From Nemesobacter sp965204665 (lineage in GTDB: Bacteria > Desulfobacterota_D > UBA1144 > Nemesobacterales > Nemesobacteraceae): a stretch of 64,000 bases of DNA. The notes under the pieces were generated by a model that was not told the DNA's origin, did no database searches, and saw only the letters and a program-made list of their open reading frames with translations. The position numbers and the translations under genes are program-made. This document shows, one piece after another, positions 27,665 to 36,657 of this stretch; within the stretch, counting starts at the first letter, position 1; each line of letters opens with the position of its first letter. The stretch spans positions 372,001-436,000 of the forward strand of contig OZ242002.1 in NCBI GenBank assembly GCA_965204665.1. Reading direction: 5' to 3'.

Positions 27665-28678
27665 TCAACCCTCAATCCACGGGTCGCGTCTTTCCAGCAC
27701 CATGGAAAAAAAATTCTTTTCGTGCTCGTATATCTCAAATGCGATGTCCGCCGCCCGCAGGAATCCCCGCTCAGGGGAAGAACTCTCGCTTATGCTCTTA
27801 AACAAAGCGCCTATAACAGACCACCTCTCCCCGATTGCATCCATCTCATCGGCAAGAGACCAGCTGTAGAAAGGCATGAGGATATCTGAGGTTTCCCGCA
27901 AAAAATCCCTGTAAAACCACCTGAACCCAGCGCCGCAGACCCCTCTTCTGCATATGACCTGATAGGCGAACCTGGCAGTCCACTTCCAATCGGAAAGATT
28001 TTTCCATCGAGGAAGGTCCTCAGCCCACTCCCTTAAGACTTCAACTCCTGAAACGCCTCTGAGAGTGGCTCTCCCCTCAAGCATCATCCGGGCGTTTTTC
28101 ATGATTGCGCTCAAAACAGCATCGTGAAGATCAAAGTCTTCCCGAATGGACCCGACTTCAATCCGATTGTTCGAAAGCGGATAGGGTTTCGCCTTTGAAC
28201 TTCGCGCCTTTTTCATACTTTCAAAAGAGACTGACTGTATCGGTTCAAAAGAATTGTCGGCAACATAGAACGACGATTCTGTTTCGTCATATCCGCACAC
28301 TACGATCACATGTCCGGGGAAATGCGTCTTGGAATCAAAATACTCGAGATAGCGGATATCTGTCTGTATCAGCACCGGAATGTCCGAGTCAACTGATTTT
28401 TTCAGATCCTTAAAAGCTCGATTGTCGTCTTCTTCGTAGTTCCAATCCGTTATATCAAGACCCAAATATGCGAGGAAACTGACTTCCATCAGAGGACCTC
28501 TAAGGTGGATTATCCTGCTGGGGTCCATAGCGTCATCGCAGGAATAATAAAAACCCAATCCCGCTCCAAGCCCGAAGCACATCGTCTCAGATATATCACA
28601 ACCATAATAACCGCAGACATCTCTGACGGCAGCAGAGCCGCAGTGCACTCCTGCTTTGTGTCGCCAGCCCTTTATCAT
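27665..28678 (-). CDS. BtrH N-terminal domain / DUF4872-type protein
   Basis: 337 residues from the ATG at 28678 (GAGGA just upstream); ATG at 28696 also possible. The N-terminal pattern AGVHCGSAAVRDVCGYYG and GLGAGLGFYY matches the papain-fold 'BtrH N-terminal' domain with a Cys in HC as the probable nucleophile and a later His in FPGHVIVVCGYD. BtrH transfers an acyl chain in butirosin biosynthesis; other family members act on unknown substrates. The C-terminal half is helical. No biosynthetic cluster surrounds it here, so the substrate is unknown. The assignment rests on recalled family patterns. Confidence 0.72.
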   Translation of the reverse strand: MIKGWRHKAGVHCGSAAVRDVCGYYGCDISETMCFGLGAGLGFYYSCDDAMDPSRIIHLRGPLMEVSFLAYLGLDITDWNYEEDDNRAFKDLKKSVDSDIPVLIQTDIRYLEYFDSKTHFPGHVIVVCGYDETESSFYVADNSFEPIQSVSFESMKKARSSKAKPYPLSNNRIEVGSIREDFDLHDAVLSAIMKNARMMLEGRATLRGVSGVEVLREWAEDLPRWKNLSDWKWTARFAYQVICRRGVCGAGFRWFYRDFLRETSDILMPFYSWSLADEMDAIGERWSVIGALFKSISESSSPERGFLRAADIAFEIYEHEKNFFSMVLERRDPWIEG

Positions 28679-28853
28679 TTTCCTCGAATCTTCCATCCAA
28701 ATTAAACCCGCTGGAATTTTCCCACACTTTCCGCTCCGCCGCAATTATGCTGAAGTCGACTGCAATTAAAGAAGAACTCTCTTGCTGACCCCACAAAATA
28801 CGTATATTAGTAACCCGTACCTGCGGGACAAAATATATTAAGGGGAAAGTGCC

Positions 28854-29795
28854 GTGCTCAAAAACATTCTTAGAAATTCAAAAAAGGCTGTTCTACTGGG
28901 CATAGGCGGAGGAGGAGATATTGTAGGAACACTTCCCACTGCCGACCTGTTTGAAACAAACAGCATTAAATGCGTTTTAGGAGGGTTAAGTTGGGAGAGG
29001 TCATCAATAGACCCTGAACCCGGACCTCGAAAATTTGAGGAATCCCGCAATGTCGACAGAATAAACGATGTCGTATGGCTGTGCAATGGGGATTCGACCA
29101 CCAGAAGCGGCGCAAGGTTCGCCGAGGCATGCATGGCCGAAGTGCTGGAAGACCCGACCCTTCTTGTAGATATAAACTTCGGGCCTCAGAAAGTTTTTGA
29201 GGGAATTGCGGATGCGGCCCGAAAGATGGAAGCGGATGTGGTGGTGGGAATAGATGTTGGAGGAGATGTGCTCGGGTTCGGAGATGAAAAAGGGCTTATG
29301 AGCCCGCTTGCCGATGCGGTAATGACGGCCTCTCTGTACATGCTGAGCTTCAGAATGCCGACTCTTATGGGAGTGTTCGGTTTCGGAAGCGACGGAGAAC
29401 TTTCCAAAGAAGAACTTGAAAGATCTTTTCGAATTCTTGCTCAAAACGGCGGTCTGCTGGGAGGTTGGGGAATCTCGACGGAGTCTCTCGCTCTTATGGA
29501 AAAAGTCATAAGAACAGTACCCACCGAGGCGAGCAGAACTCCAGCTGAATACGCGAGGGGAATATTCAACCCCACATCAATAAGAAACCGCAGCAGAAAC
29601 GTCAATCTTGATATGAGGTCGACAGTGACTTTCTACATGGACCCCAGAGTCGTTTACGAAAAAATATCCGCGCCGGCCCGGATGGTCTATAAAACCCGAA
29701 CCATAGAACAAGCCTCCGCGATACTCAACGCGGCCGGAATAAGAACCGAACTTGACATTGAAAGAGATCTGGTCGGAAAACCTTATGACATCTAG
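28854..29795 (+). CDS. DUF1152 domain protein
   Basis: 313 residues from a GTG preceded by AAGGGGAAA. It opens with KKAVLLGIGGGGDIVGTLP, a glycine-rich nucleotide-binding-like loop, and later has VVVGIDVGGDVLGFGDE and LMGVFGFGSDGEL, all typical of DUF1152. The biochemical role of the family is unknown to me; a sugar- or nucleotide-related enzyme is possible. The stop codon overlaps the end of the convergent lipoprotein gene by four bases. Confidence 0.8.
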   Translation: MLKNILRNSKKAVLLGIGGGGDIVGTLPTADLFETNSIKCVLGGLSWERSSIDPEPGPRKFEESRNVDRINDVVWLCNGDSTTRSGARFAEACMAEVLEDPTLLVDINFGPQKVFEGIADAARKMEADVVVGIDVGGDVLGFGDEKGLMSPLADAVMTASLYMLSFRMPTLMGVFGFGSDGELSKEELERSFRILAQNGGLLGGWGISTESLALMEKVIRTVPTEASRTPAEYARGIFNPTSIRNRSRNVNLDMRSTVTFYMDPRVVYEKISAPARMVYKTRTIEQASAILNAAGIRTELDIERDLVGKPYDI

Positions 29796-30199
29796 TAGAG
29801 TTTTTCGTGAATCAGACTTAGAACGCGCCTCGACTCGGTTTCATCGCCCCATACGCCCACCCGAATACTGATGCTGGTTATCGAAAGACTTTCATACTTC
29901 ACCGTTATGTAGACAAGTCTGTCCGTTTCCGGGATCCTGCCTTCTATAAGCGCTTTGTTCGGGCTGCTTTCCTTTTTGATCACCTCTATGCGGTTCTGCT
30001 CAACGGCTTCCACCACCGCCAGCCAGACTTTGTCGAAAGGCTCCGGCTCCTCCGTCTTCAGGTCCCCTCTGAAATAGGCTGCGGCGCCGCCGCCCATAAT
30101 GCCGCCGACCACGGCCGGGGCCACGCATCCAGAAGAAAAGATAAAGAGAGACATGCAGACAACCAGCGCGCAACACTTTTTTGAAACGGGCGAATTCAT
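29792..30199 (-). CDS. DUF3568-type lipoprotein
   Basis: 135 residues. The ATG at 30199 is chosen because GGGAG lies six bases before it and it starts the signal peptide directly. Lipobox FSSGC gives a lipid-anchored mature protein. A glycine/alanine-rich segment (AVVGGIMGGGAAAYFRGD) follows, then a small alpha/beta domain with VWLAVVEAVEQNRIEV and RVYITVK-like strands, as in DUF3568 proteins. Likely in the envelope; function unknown. Confidence 0.75.
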   Translation of the reverse strand: MNSPVSKKCCALVVCMSLFIFSSGCVAPAVVGGIMGGGAAAYFRGDLKTEEPEPFDKVWLAVVEAVEQNRIEVIKKESSPNKALIEGRIPETDRLVYITVKYESLSITSISIRVGVWGDETESRRVLSLIHEKLY

Positions 30200-30296
30200 T
30201 CCGCTCTCCCGGAAAACAAGATTCAAACAACTTTACAACAGGGGGCTATCTGTATAGTTTTTAGTCTAACCTTACCAAGGAGAAAGTCAAGAAACT

Positions 30297-31520
30297 ATGG
30301 AATCGTTCATATCGAAAAACAGACTGGTTCTCGGAATAATCGCAGGCGTTGCGGCAGGTGGAGCAGTGGGGTCATTTTTTCCTCAATTCGGCGTAAGCGT
30401 AAAAATAATAGGAGAACTTTTTCTGAACGCTCTTAAGATGGTTGTGCTCCCGCTGATAATAGTCTCGATCACGCTGAGCATAATGAAAGTCGGAAACCTG
30501 GGATCTCTCGGGATGAAAACAATCGCATATTACGCCGCGACCACGGCCATAGCGGTTTCAATCGGAATAGCGGTAGTATCTTTGGTCCAGCCGGGAGCGG
30601 GCGGCGAGACGATCACGGGAGATATGCCGGAAATAGTGAAAAGCAAGGAGGGTTTCGGCGTTACCGACATCCTCAAACAGATATCAACGCCCAATCTTTT
30701 TAAATCCGCCTATGAGTTTCAGATTCTTCCCATCATCATCGCGTCTCTTCTTTTCGGAATAGCGTTCGGGAAACTCGGGAAGGAGAGTTATTTGGTCAGA
30801 GACCTGTTTGAAATCACGGACAAGGCGATTATGACAGTGGTGCACTGGATAATCGTCCTTACTCCGGTGGGAATTTTCGGACTTATAGCGGGAAAGATCG
30901 GGGAGGCAGGAGGCGGAAATGAAGTTGTGAGACTCGCCACGCAACTTGGCAAGTATGTGTTCTGCGTACTGGCCGGACTTTCGATTCACGCGCTTATTGT
31001 TCTCCCCGTTCTGCTCAGAGTGTTCTCGGGCAGAAATCCGATTGAGTATTTCAAAAACCTCAGTGAAACGCTTTTCACCGCCTTTTCCACAGCGTCTTCT
31101 TCCGCAACCCTGCCGCTTACCATCACCAACGTGACGGAGAAAGCAGGGGTATCTCCTAAAGTATCGAAATTCGTTCTACCTCTCGGGGCGACAATCAACA
31201 TGGATGGAACGGCGCTTTACGAGGCGGTGGCGGTAATCTTCATAGCGCAGAGTTACGGTATAGATCTCGGCGGTGGAGAACTTGTAGTGGTATTCCTTAC
31301 GGCGACTCTCGCAGCCATAGGAGCTGCGGGAATCCCGGAAGCGGGACTGGTAACTATGGTGCTCGTTCTGCAGGCTGTCGGACTTCCCATAGAAGGCATA
31401 GGAATGATACTCGCCATTGACTGGTTTCTCGACAGGTTCAGGACAACCGTAAACGTGTGGGGAGACAGCATAGGCGCGGCAGTTATAGAAAATCTTGAAC
31501 CTGATGAAAAAACCGTCTGA
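30297..31520 (+). CDS. Dicarboxylate/amino acid:cation symporter (DAACS, GltP-like)
   Basis: 407 residues, family length. Inner-membrane secondary transporter coupling glutamate/aspartate or C4-dicarboxylate uptake to Na+ or H+. Family marks are the serine-rich re-entrant hairpin FSTASSSATLPLTI, the GATINMDGTALYEA motif, and the C-terminal RFRTTVNVWGDSIGA segment. An AAGGAGA ribosome site precedes the ATG. The 3' end overlaps the ruvX start by 17 bases. Substrate cannot be fixed from sequence alone. Confidence 0.93.
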   Translation: MESFISKNRLVLGIIAGVAAGGAVGSFFPQFGVSVKIIGELFLNALKMVVLPLIIVSITLSIMKVGNLGSLGMKTIAYYAATTAIAVSIGIAVVSLVQPGAGGETITGDMPEIVKSKEGFGVTDILKQISTPNLFKSAYEFQILPIIIASLLFGIAFGKLGKESYLVRDLFEITDKAIMTVVHWIIVLTPVGIFGLIAGKIGEAGGGNEVVRLATQLGKYVFCVLAGLSIHALIVLPVLLRVFSGRNPIEYFKNLSETLFTAFSTASSSATLPLTITNVTEKAGVSPKVSKFVLPLGATINMDGTALYEAVAVIFIAQSYGIDLGGGELVVVFLTATLAAIGAAGIPEAGLVTMVLVLQAVGLPIEGIGMILAIDWFLDRFRTTVNVWGDSIGAAVIENLEPDEKTV

Positions 31521-31953
31521 AAAGCGAAAAAGAACCCCAGGCAGAACCCTTTCTCTTGATATCGGAACTAAAACCATAGGAGTTGCTGCAAGCGACGAAC
31601 TGGGTATAACCGCAAACGGCATCACCGCTATCCGCAGGAAAAACGCAACCGAAGATCTGGAAAAACTCAGAGATTTGACAAATCTGTACGGTCCCGAGGA
31701 AATCGTCGTGGGACTTCCCTACAATCAGGACGGTTCTCTGGGAAGCAGAGGAAAAAAAATTAAAAAATTCGGACTGTTCGTTGAAGACGCGCTCAATATT
31801 CGAGTGAAGTTCTGGGATGAAAGTTTTTCGACCAAAACCGCGGAACATACCCTTATTGAAGCCGATGTGAGCAGAAAGAAACGGAAAGGGGTCATAGACA
31901 AAATGGCCGCCGCTGTAATATTGAGAGAGTATCTCTCGCATGGAAAGGCTTGA
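31504..31953 (+). CDS. ruvX: Putative pre-16S rRNA nuclease / Holliday junction resolvase-like, YqgF family
   Basis: 149 residues from the ATG at 31504 (a TTG at 31495 is also in frame). RNase H-like fold with LSLDIGTKTIGVAASD at the start, VVGLPYNQDGSLGSRG in the middle, and FWDESFSTKTAEHTL followed by DKMAAAVILREYL at the end; the acidic residues of the three motifs are present. The family is implicated in maturing the 16S rRNA 5' end. It is embedded between the symporter and the hydrolase gene. Confidence 0.9.
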   Translation: MKKPSEKRKRTPGRTLSLDIGTKTIGVAASDELGITANGITAIRRKNATEDLEKLRDLTNLYGPEEIVVGLPYNQDGSLGSRGKKIKKFGLFVEDALNIRVKFWDESFSTKTAEHTLIEADVSRKKRKGVIDKMAAAVILREYLSHGKA

Positions 31954-31959
31954 ACCATC

Positions 31960-32748
31960 ATGCCGTATGCTGAAACAAACGGAATAAAAATCTACTACGA
32001 AAGTCATGGAAACGGCCATCCTCTCGTGCTGCTGAGCGGATTGGGAAGCACCTTTGAGAGTTGGTCGGTACAAGTTCCTGTATACTCCGACCACTTCCGG
32101 GTTATAACTCCCGACAACAGAGGCTCCGGGCGCTCGGACAAACCTGATTATCCTTATACGATAGAGCAGATGGCGGATGATACTGTAGGTCTGCTTGATC
32201 TTCTGGAAATAGAAAAAGCGCACTTCGCGGGAAAATCCATGGGCGGAATGATAACTCAGTGGCTGGGAATAAAATACCCGGAAAGAGTCGGGAAAATCGT
32301 TATGGGGTGTACCTCTGCAGAAAGAGATGATGTGGGAAACCTTATTCTCAGAATGGGAAGGGATATAACGGACGGACTCGGTCCGGGCGACGGGTGGCTT
32401 TTCGCCCTTCTTCTCGGGTACCAGAGAAAATACATTGAAGAAAATTACAATGAGCTTTTATCGGCAGCGGAGAAAATTCCACCTGACCCGGATGCGTTCA
32501 CCGGATATAGGAATCAGAGTTACGCATGCGAAAATCATAACGTTGTCCGTGAACTGAGCGGAATTTCCGCAAAAACGCTGATCATATACGGAGAGCAGGA
32601 CTTTCTGACTCCCCCGAAAAAATCAAAAAGAATTGCGGAACTCATACCCGACGCTTTGGAGATAGCCTTTCCGGAGGCAGGTCACGGTTTCTGGAAAGAA
32701 TGTCAAACGGAGGTGGACAGGACCGTGCTTGATTTTCTCCTGGACTGA
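31960..32748 (+). CDS. Alpha/beta hydrolase
   Basis: 262 residues with a complete triad: nucleophile Ser93 in GKSMGG, an acid in YGEQDFLTPP and His in EAGHGFW. An oxyanion-hole segment LLSGLGSTFESW and PDNRGSGRSDKP are typical of the family that includes 3-oxoadipate enol-lactonase-like and carboxylesterase-like enzymes. No pathway neighbours indicate the substrate. It starts seven bases after ruvX and is likely co-transcribed with it. Confidence 0.85.
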   Translation: MPYAETNGIKIYYESHGNGHPLVLLSGLGSTFESWSVQVPVYSDHFRVITPDNRGSGRSDKPDYPYTIEQMADDTVGLLDLLEIEKAHFAGKSMGGMITQWLGIKYPERVGKIVMGCTSAERDDVGNLILRMGRDITDGLGPGDGWLFALLLGYQRKYIEENYNELLSAAEKIPPDPDAFTGYRNQSYACENHNVVRELSGISAKTLIIYGEQDFLTPPKKSKRIAELIPDALEIAFPEAGHGFWKECQTEVDRTVLDFLLD

Positions 32749-32893
32749 ACGTAACCGTTCGGCCAAGGCGCGGTTGTCAAGTAATTTGTCTTGGAATACC
32801 TCCAAGAATTTTCCGTTGTTGTTTGTTGAACCTGAATTCCCAACTGCAGAAGATGATATGATATTTTAATGCGATAATTTAAACCGCTCATTA

Positions 32894-34319
32894 CGCCCAT
32901 TAAACTTCGAAGTGCAACACTTGAATTATAACGAAGCAGTCCGTAAAGACGAGTAGTTGATAGGGCCGAGGGATAAGGATATGCTCCGATACCGGTTGAA
33001 GGAGGGCATATCTTATGTCACTGAAGTACAGTCACCTCGGCTGCGAAGAACGAATCCGGATAGAGACTTTGAAGGCCGAGGGTTTATCTGTTCGGCAGAT
33101 TACCGACCGACTTGATCGTTCCGCATCCACGATCAGTCGGGAGTTGAAGAGGAACATGGGGAAGGAAGGTTACAGGCACGACCTGGCGCAGGAGATGGCG
33201 GAGAACAGACGGAGGGATGCGGCGTCTGTTCGGAAGATGACGGCCGACCTCCGTGCGGTGATCAGCGCAATGCTGACGAACTACCAGTTCAGTCCCGAAC
33301 AGATAGCGGGTCGTCTGAAGTATGAACAGACAGCGAGTATAAGCGCGACATCCATATATCGATACATAAGGCGGGACCGCGGGCAGGGAGGTGAGTTGTA
33401 TCGCCATCTGCGGCATGGAGGCAGGAAGTACAACCGTCGCGTGAAGGGGCAGGCGGGACGGGGGATGATAGTGAACAGGGTGGATACAGCACAGAGGCCT
33501 GCGGTGGTGGATGAGAAGAGTCGGTTCGGGGACCGGGAGCTGGACACTATAGCAGGCGGTGAGCATCGCGGAGCTGTGGTGACGATGGTGGAGCGGGGAT
33601 CGAAATTCTCTTTGCTGCAGGGGGTGAAACGCAGAACTGCGAAGGAAGTGAGTGCGGCGATGAAGAGGAAGTTGGAGTCCTGGAAGGATTTGTGTCCGAC
33701 GATGACGTCGGACAACGGCAGGGAGTTCTCCGACCACGAGGAAGTATCGAAAGCTCCGGAAGCGGAGTTTTATTTCACTACGCCGTATCATTCATGGGAG
33801 AGAGGGCTGAACGAACACAGCAACGGGTTGATTCGGCAGTACCGGCCCGAGGGGACTGATCTGAGCCGACTGAGTAAGTCGGAGGTGAAACGGGTGGAAG
33901 ATCTGCTGAATCATCGTCCGCGGAAGGTTCCGGGATTCAGAAAGCCGTATGAGGTGATTCACGGAGCGCCGGAACGGGGAGAGAGTCCCATAGAAGAACG
34001 GGTAGGCACCTGACAGCCCGTGCCGCTGTGCGGACGGAGAGTCTGCAGGATGCTGCGGTGAAGTCACGGCCTCTCTGGTCCGGCTGCTGCAGATACCGAT
34101 TACGTTGTTCGGCATGATGTCGTCGGACGGAGAAAGAATCAGAGAGACGGAACAGGACAGGTGCACCCACATGGGGAGAGTTGTACCGAATCCGAAGAGT
34201 TTTCATGCGTATCTGCGCATGAATTCGTACAGAGAAACAGACATGTAAAGTTATCAGAAAATCTTATCAGAACGGAGCAACACCAGCCCCAAGTGTTGCA
34301 CTTCGAAGTTTAATGGGCG
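32894..34319 (+). mobile_element. IS30-family insertion sequence, apparently intact
   Basis: Bounded by 29-base perfect inverted repeats at 32894-32922 and 34291-34319 (starting CGCCCATTAAACTTCGAAGT). It contains one full-length transposase and a 280-base tail without a gene. Both ends are copied as relics elsewhere in the window. I see no clear target duplication; the right end abuts an internal IS30 fragment. Confidence 0.9.
33015..34013 (+). CDS. IS30-family transposase
   Basis: 332 residues with a strong ribosome site (GAAGGAGGG). N-terminal helix-turn-helix (LSVRQITDRLDRSASTISRE) that binds the inverted repeats; the DDE catalytic core shows D in FGDRELDTIAG, D in MTSDNGREFSDH and E in RGLNEHSNGLIRQY. 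All catalytic residues and length agree with an active enzyme. It carries out cut-and-paste or circle-type transposition of the element around it. Confidence 0.95.
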   Translation: MSLKYSHLGCEERIRIETLKAEGLSVRQITDRLDRSASTISRELKRNMGKEGYRHDLAQEMAENRRRDAASVRKMTADLRAVISAMLTNYQFSPEQIAGRLKYEQTASISATSIYRYIRRDRGQGGELYRHLRHGGRKYNRRVKGQAGRGMIVNRVDTAQRPAVVDEKSRFGDRELDTIAGGEHRGAVVTMVERGSKFSLLQGVKRRTAKEVSAAMKRKLESWKDLCPTMTSDNGREFSDHEEVSKAPEAEFYFTTPYHSWERGLNEHSNGLIRQYRPEGTDLSRLSKSEVKRVEDLLNHRPRKVPGFRKPYEVIHGAPERGESPIEERVGT

Positions 34320-34552
34320 AAGGTTAAAGGCACGGACCGGGCGCAGGAGACGGCGGAGAACAGACGGAGGGTTGCGGCGTCTGTTCGGAAGATGACGGCC
34401 GATCTCCGTGCGGTGATCAGCGGAATGCCGACGAACTGCCGGTTCAGTCCCGAACAGACAGCGGATCGTCTGAAGTATGAACAGACAGCGGGTATAAGCG
34501 CGACATCCGTATATAGATACATCAGGCGGGACCGCGGGCAGGGAGGTGAGTT
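34320..34552 (+). pseudogene. Internal fragment of an IS30 transposase gene
   Basis: About 230 bases that match 33162-33397 of the intact element at most positions (from GAAGGTTA through GGCAGGGAGGTGAGTT), with several substitutions and no start or stop of its own. It begins directly after the right repeat of the intact IS30 and ends where the IS1182-like relic begins. Confidence 0.85.
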
Positions 34553-34790
34553 GAGACTGTGAAAGTATTCTGAGATTCTGCATTGTTCAGCGTAGCCCTC
34601 AGAACCGAGATGTTTTTACCGAATCTGATTTGTCTTCCATTTTCCTCTCTACTCGGCCGATACAGCGGCATAATTATCCTTGTATTACAAGCAGTCAGGT
34701 GTTGATTATCATTTCTTTCCCGAAGTACGACTACACACTGTCTTAGAAGATTTTCAACCTCCTCCTCCTTCAAAAAGAGTGCTTGACTTC
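34553..34790 (+). mobile_element. Deletion derivative of the IS1182 element (MITE-like relic)
   Basis: Starts with the terminal repeat GAGACTGTGAAAGTATTCTG of the IS1182 element at 42518 and follows its left 200 bases with many substitutions. It then jumps to the string GAAGATTTTCAACCT that lies near the right end of the element (around 44298). The transposase gene is missing and the right repeat is not recognisable. It interrupts the IS30 fragment on its left. Confidence 0.7.
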
Positions 34791-34809
34791 ATATGGGGGG
34801 GGGTAGAAT
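34783..34809 (+). promoter_or_regulatory. Candidate phase-variable promoter with G9 spacer
   Basis: -35 TTGACT (34783-34788, 5 of 6) and -10 TAGAAT (34804-34809, 5 of 6) are separated by 15 bases, nine of which are a G run (34795-34803). A change to 11 G would give the optimal 17-base spacing. The distance to the ribosome site (AAGGAGGG, 34840-34847) and ATG at 34855 is normal. The -35 lies at the end of the IS1182 relic. Confidence 0.65.
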
Positions 34810-34854
34810 TGGATTTATATTGCAGTAGAGACATATTTCAAGGAGGGTTGTGTC

Positions 34855-36201
34855 ATGAAGTTACGTAATTTCTTAGTGATGTTGTTTCTGCTCGGCGGAG
34901 CGGTTTTCCTTGCTGCCTGTGAAGGTGATATGGGGCCGGCGGGACCGGCAGGTAAAGACGGGGCAAAAGGAGATAAGGGGGACAAGGGAGATAAAGGAGA
35001 CTCGGGAGCGACGGGACTGCAGGGAGTCCCGGGAAAGTCATTCGGTGACCCCAGATGCGACGTGAGCAACGGTATAAATGCACTGCCCGGTGTCTCCAAT
35101 GATATCACGGGAACTGCGGATGACGATGTCATATGCGGAAATCAGTACAAAAACACGATTAATGCCGGTGCCGGAGATGATACTGTCTACGCCGGTGCCG
35201 GAAACGACAAGATAGGCGGCGGCGCCGGCACGGATACGATATATGGTGAAGACGGAGATGACCACATTGATGCTCATATTGAAAACGACCTCACGGGAAC
35301 TACCGACGACATCATCTATGGTGGAGATGGGAATGATACAATCTGGGCCAGCGCCGGCGCCAACACCATCCATGGCGGAGACGGCATTGATTACATCCGG
35401 GGAGCAGGCGGCGATGATACCATCAACGGCGATGCGGGGCGGGACGTACTTGACGGCGGCGAAGGTGATGATACGCTCAACGGTGGAGATGGGAATGATC
35501 TTTTTTTTCTCACTGAAAAAGGCACTAACCACATTAATGGTGGCGCCCCGACAGGGACTGCTCTTTCCAGTAGTGGCGCGAAGGATTATCTGGCCATAGG
35601 TAGTATTCCTTCTTCAAGTGTGACACTTAAGCCTTTGAAGACCGAGTCTGATATCACGTGGTGGCCGGCGGCGCCAGATATAGACTTTAGTCTTGCCAAG
35701 CCGTCTTATGACGGCACGGCTCATGGTTGGGGAATAACTTCATTTGAAGGTATTGAGAATGTTGTTGGCGGTAACGGCAATGATACTATTACCGGAAATG
35801 AAGTAGGAAATATTTTGCAAGGGTGGGCTGGAAACGATACGATTAACGGCGAAGCCGGGAATGATGTACTCGATGGACAGGCTGGTAATGATGTTATTAA
35901 AGGTGGTGCCGGTGCCGACACTCTTTACGGCGGAGCCGGCGCCGACATTTTTGTCATTGAACATGCACACAGAAATGAGAAGGACACTATCACGGACTTT
36001 AATGCATCACAGAACGATAAGATCCGCTTCAAGGGTTTTCCCGGAGCAGGAGCCAAAACGCTCGGAGGTCAAGAAGGCACCGTTAATATTTCCGTTATCG
36101 TAGGAGGAACCACTACTTTTGATGATGTCGTTCAGTTACAGTCATCCGGTGTAGCAGATACAATCCGCACTACACCGGCCCGATATGAATTCGTGGACTG
36201 A
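34855..36201 (+). CDS. Lipoprotein with collagen-like and RTX repeats
   Basis: 448 residues. A lipoprotein signal peptide ends in the lipobox LAAC with Cys22 as the lipid site. Residues 24-57 form about eleven G-x-y collagen-like triplets (GPAGPAGKDGAKGDKGDKG). Two blocks of RTX nonapeptide repeats (GGxGxDxhx, such as GGDGNDTI, GGAGADTLYG) follow at about 90-225 and 305-375, separated by a non-repeat region with WWPAAPDIDF. RTX repeats bind calcium and fold into a beta-roll; collagen-like parts make trimeric stalks. The lipid anchor with RTX repeats is unusual, because RTX proteins normally leave by type I secretion. A surface adhesin or matrix protein is the likely role. Confidence 0.85.
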   Translation: MKLRNFLVMLFLLGGAVFLAACEGDMGPAGPAGKDGAKGDKGDKGDKGDSGATGLQGVPGKSFGDPRCDVSNGINALPGVSNDITGTADDDVICGNQYKNTINAGAGDDTVYAGAGNDKIGGGAGTDTIYGEDGDDHIDAHIENDLTGTTDDIIYGGDGNDTIWASAGANTIHGGDGIDYIRGAGGDDTINGDAGRDVLDGGEGDDTLNGGDGNDLFFLTEKGTNHINGGAPTGTALSSSGAKDYLAIGSIPSSSVTLKPLKTESDITWWPAAPDIDFSLAKPSYDGTAHGWGITSFEGIENVVGGNGNDTITGNEVGNILQGWAGNDTINGEAGNDVLDGQAGNDVIKGGAGADTLYGGAGADIFVIEHAHRNEKDTITDFNASQNDKIRFKGFPGAGAKTLGGQEGTVNISVIVGGTTTFDDVVQLQSSGVADTIRTTPARYEFVD

Positions 36202-36285
36202 GTTCAATCGGTTCCGGTGAAGTTGTTTCCGTACAGGGAACAACTTCAATGTTCAGTAGATTCTGTTTGTTTTTCGTCAGATCAA

Positions 36286-36313
36286 CCAGGGTTCCGAAAG
36301 ATCGGAGCCCTGG
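36286..36313 (+). terminator. Rho-independent terminator of the RTX lipoprotein gene
   Basis: Twelve-base arms (CCAGGGTTCCGA and TCGGAGCCCTGG, one G-T pair) with a short AAGA loop, followed by TTTTC. A weaker inverted repeat without T-run lies before it at 36219-36247. Confidence 0.8.
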
Positions 36314-36609
36314 TTTTCTGCAGCGAACAGACACCATATCCGACCCGTGGATATCCCTTATACCCTGCATACATCGCCCGTAAGCCTTTTACATTGCGAT
36401 AAAACATTTTTCCGTTGACTGTCGGACGGCATATCAGCTGGAATCACTTCCGCACTCGATAATATCCCGTCCGGAACCAGGTCCGAGTTCAACTCATGCG
36501 GAACAGATAACAAGTCCGCAGTTCCGTCTTTGAAGATACGGCAAATATAATTCCGTCATCATGAACTCGCACAAAGAGACAGGCGTGGTAGAGTTATCTG
36601 AAGAGCTTA
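36314..36609. other. Gene-free stretch between terminator and Trm112-like gene
   Basis: About 300 bases. The right part (from about 36560) resembles the last 100 bases of the IS30 element; the rest holds nothing I can name. Confidence 0.45.
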
Positions 36610-36657
36610 TCAGAACGGAACAACATCAGTCCCAAGTGTTGCACTTCGAAGATTAAT
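36565..36657. repeat. Relic of an IS30 right end
   Basis: Resembles 34220-34315 of the intact IS30: ACAGG...GTAGAGTTATC, CTTATCAGAACGGA, CAGTCCCAAGTGTTGCACTTCGAAG. The outermost GGGCG is lost. It runs into the 3' end of the Trm112-like gene on the opposite strand. Confidence 0.8.

Noticed and set aside
28838..29444. Minus-strand frames opposite DUF1152
   Set aside because: Shadows of a gene with clear ribosome site and domain pattern.
36219..36247. Inverted repeat as terminator
   Set aside because: Good stem but no T-run; the hairpin at 36286-36313 is a better terminator.
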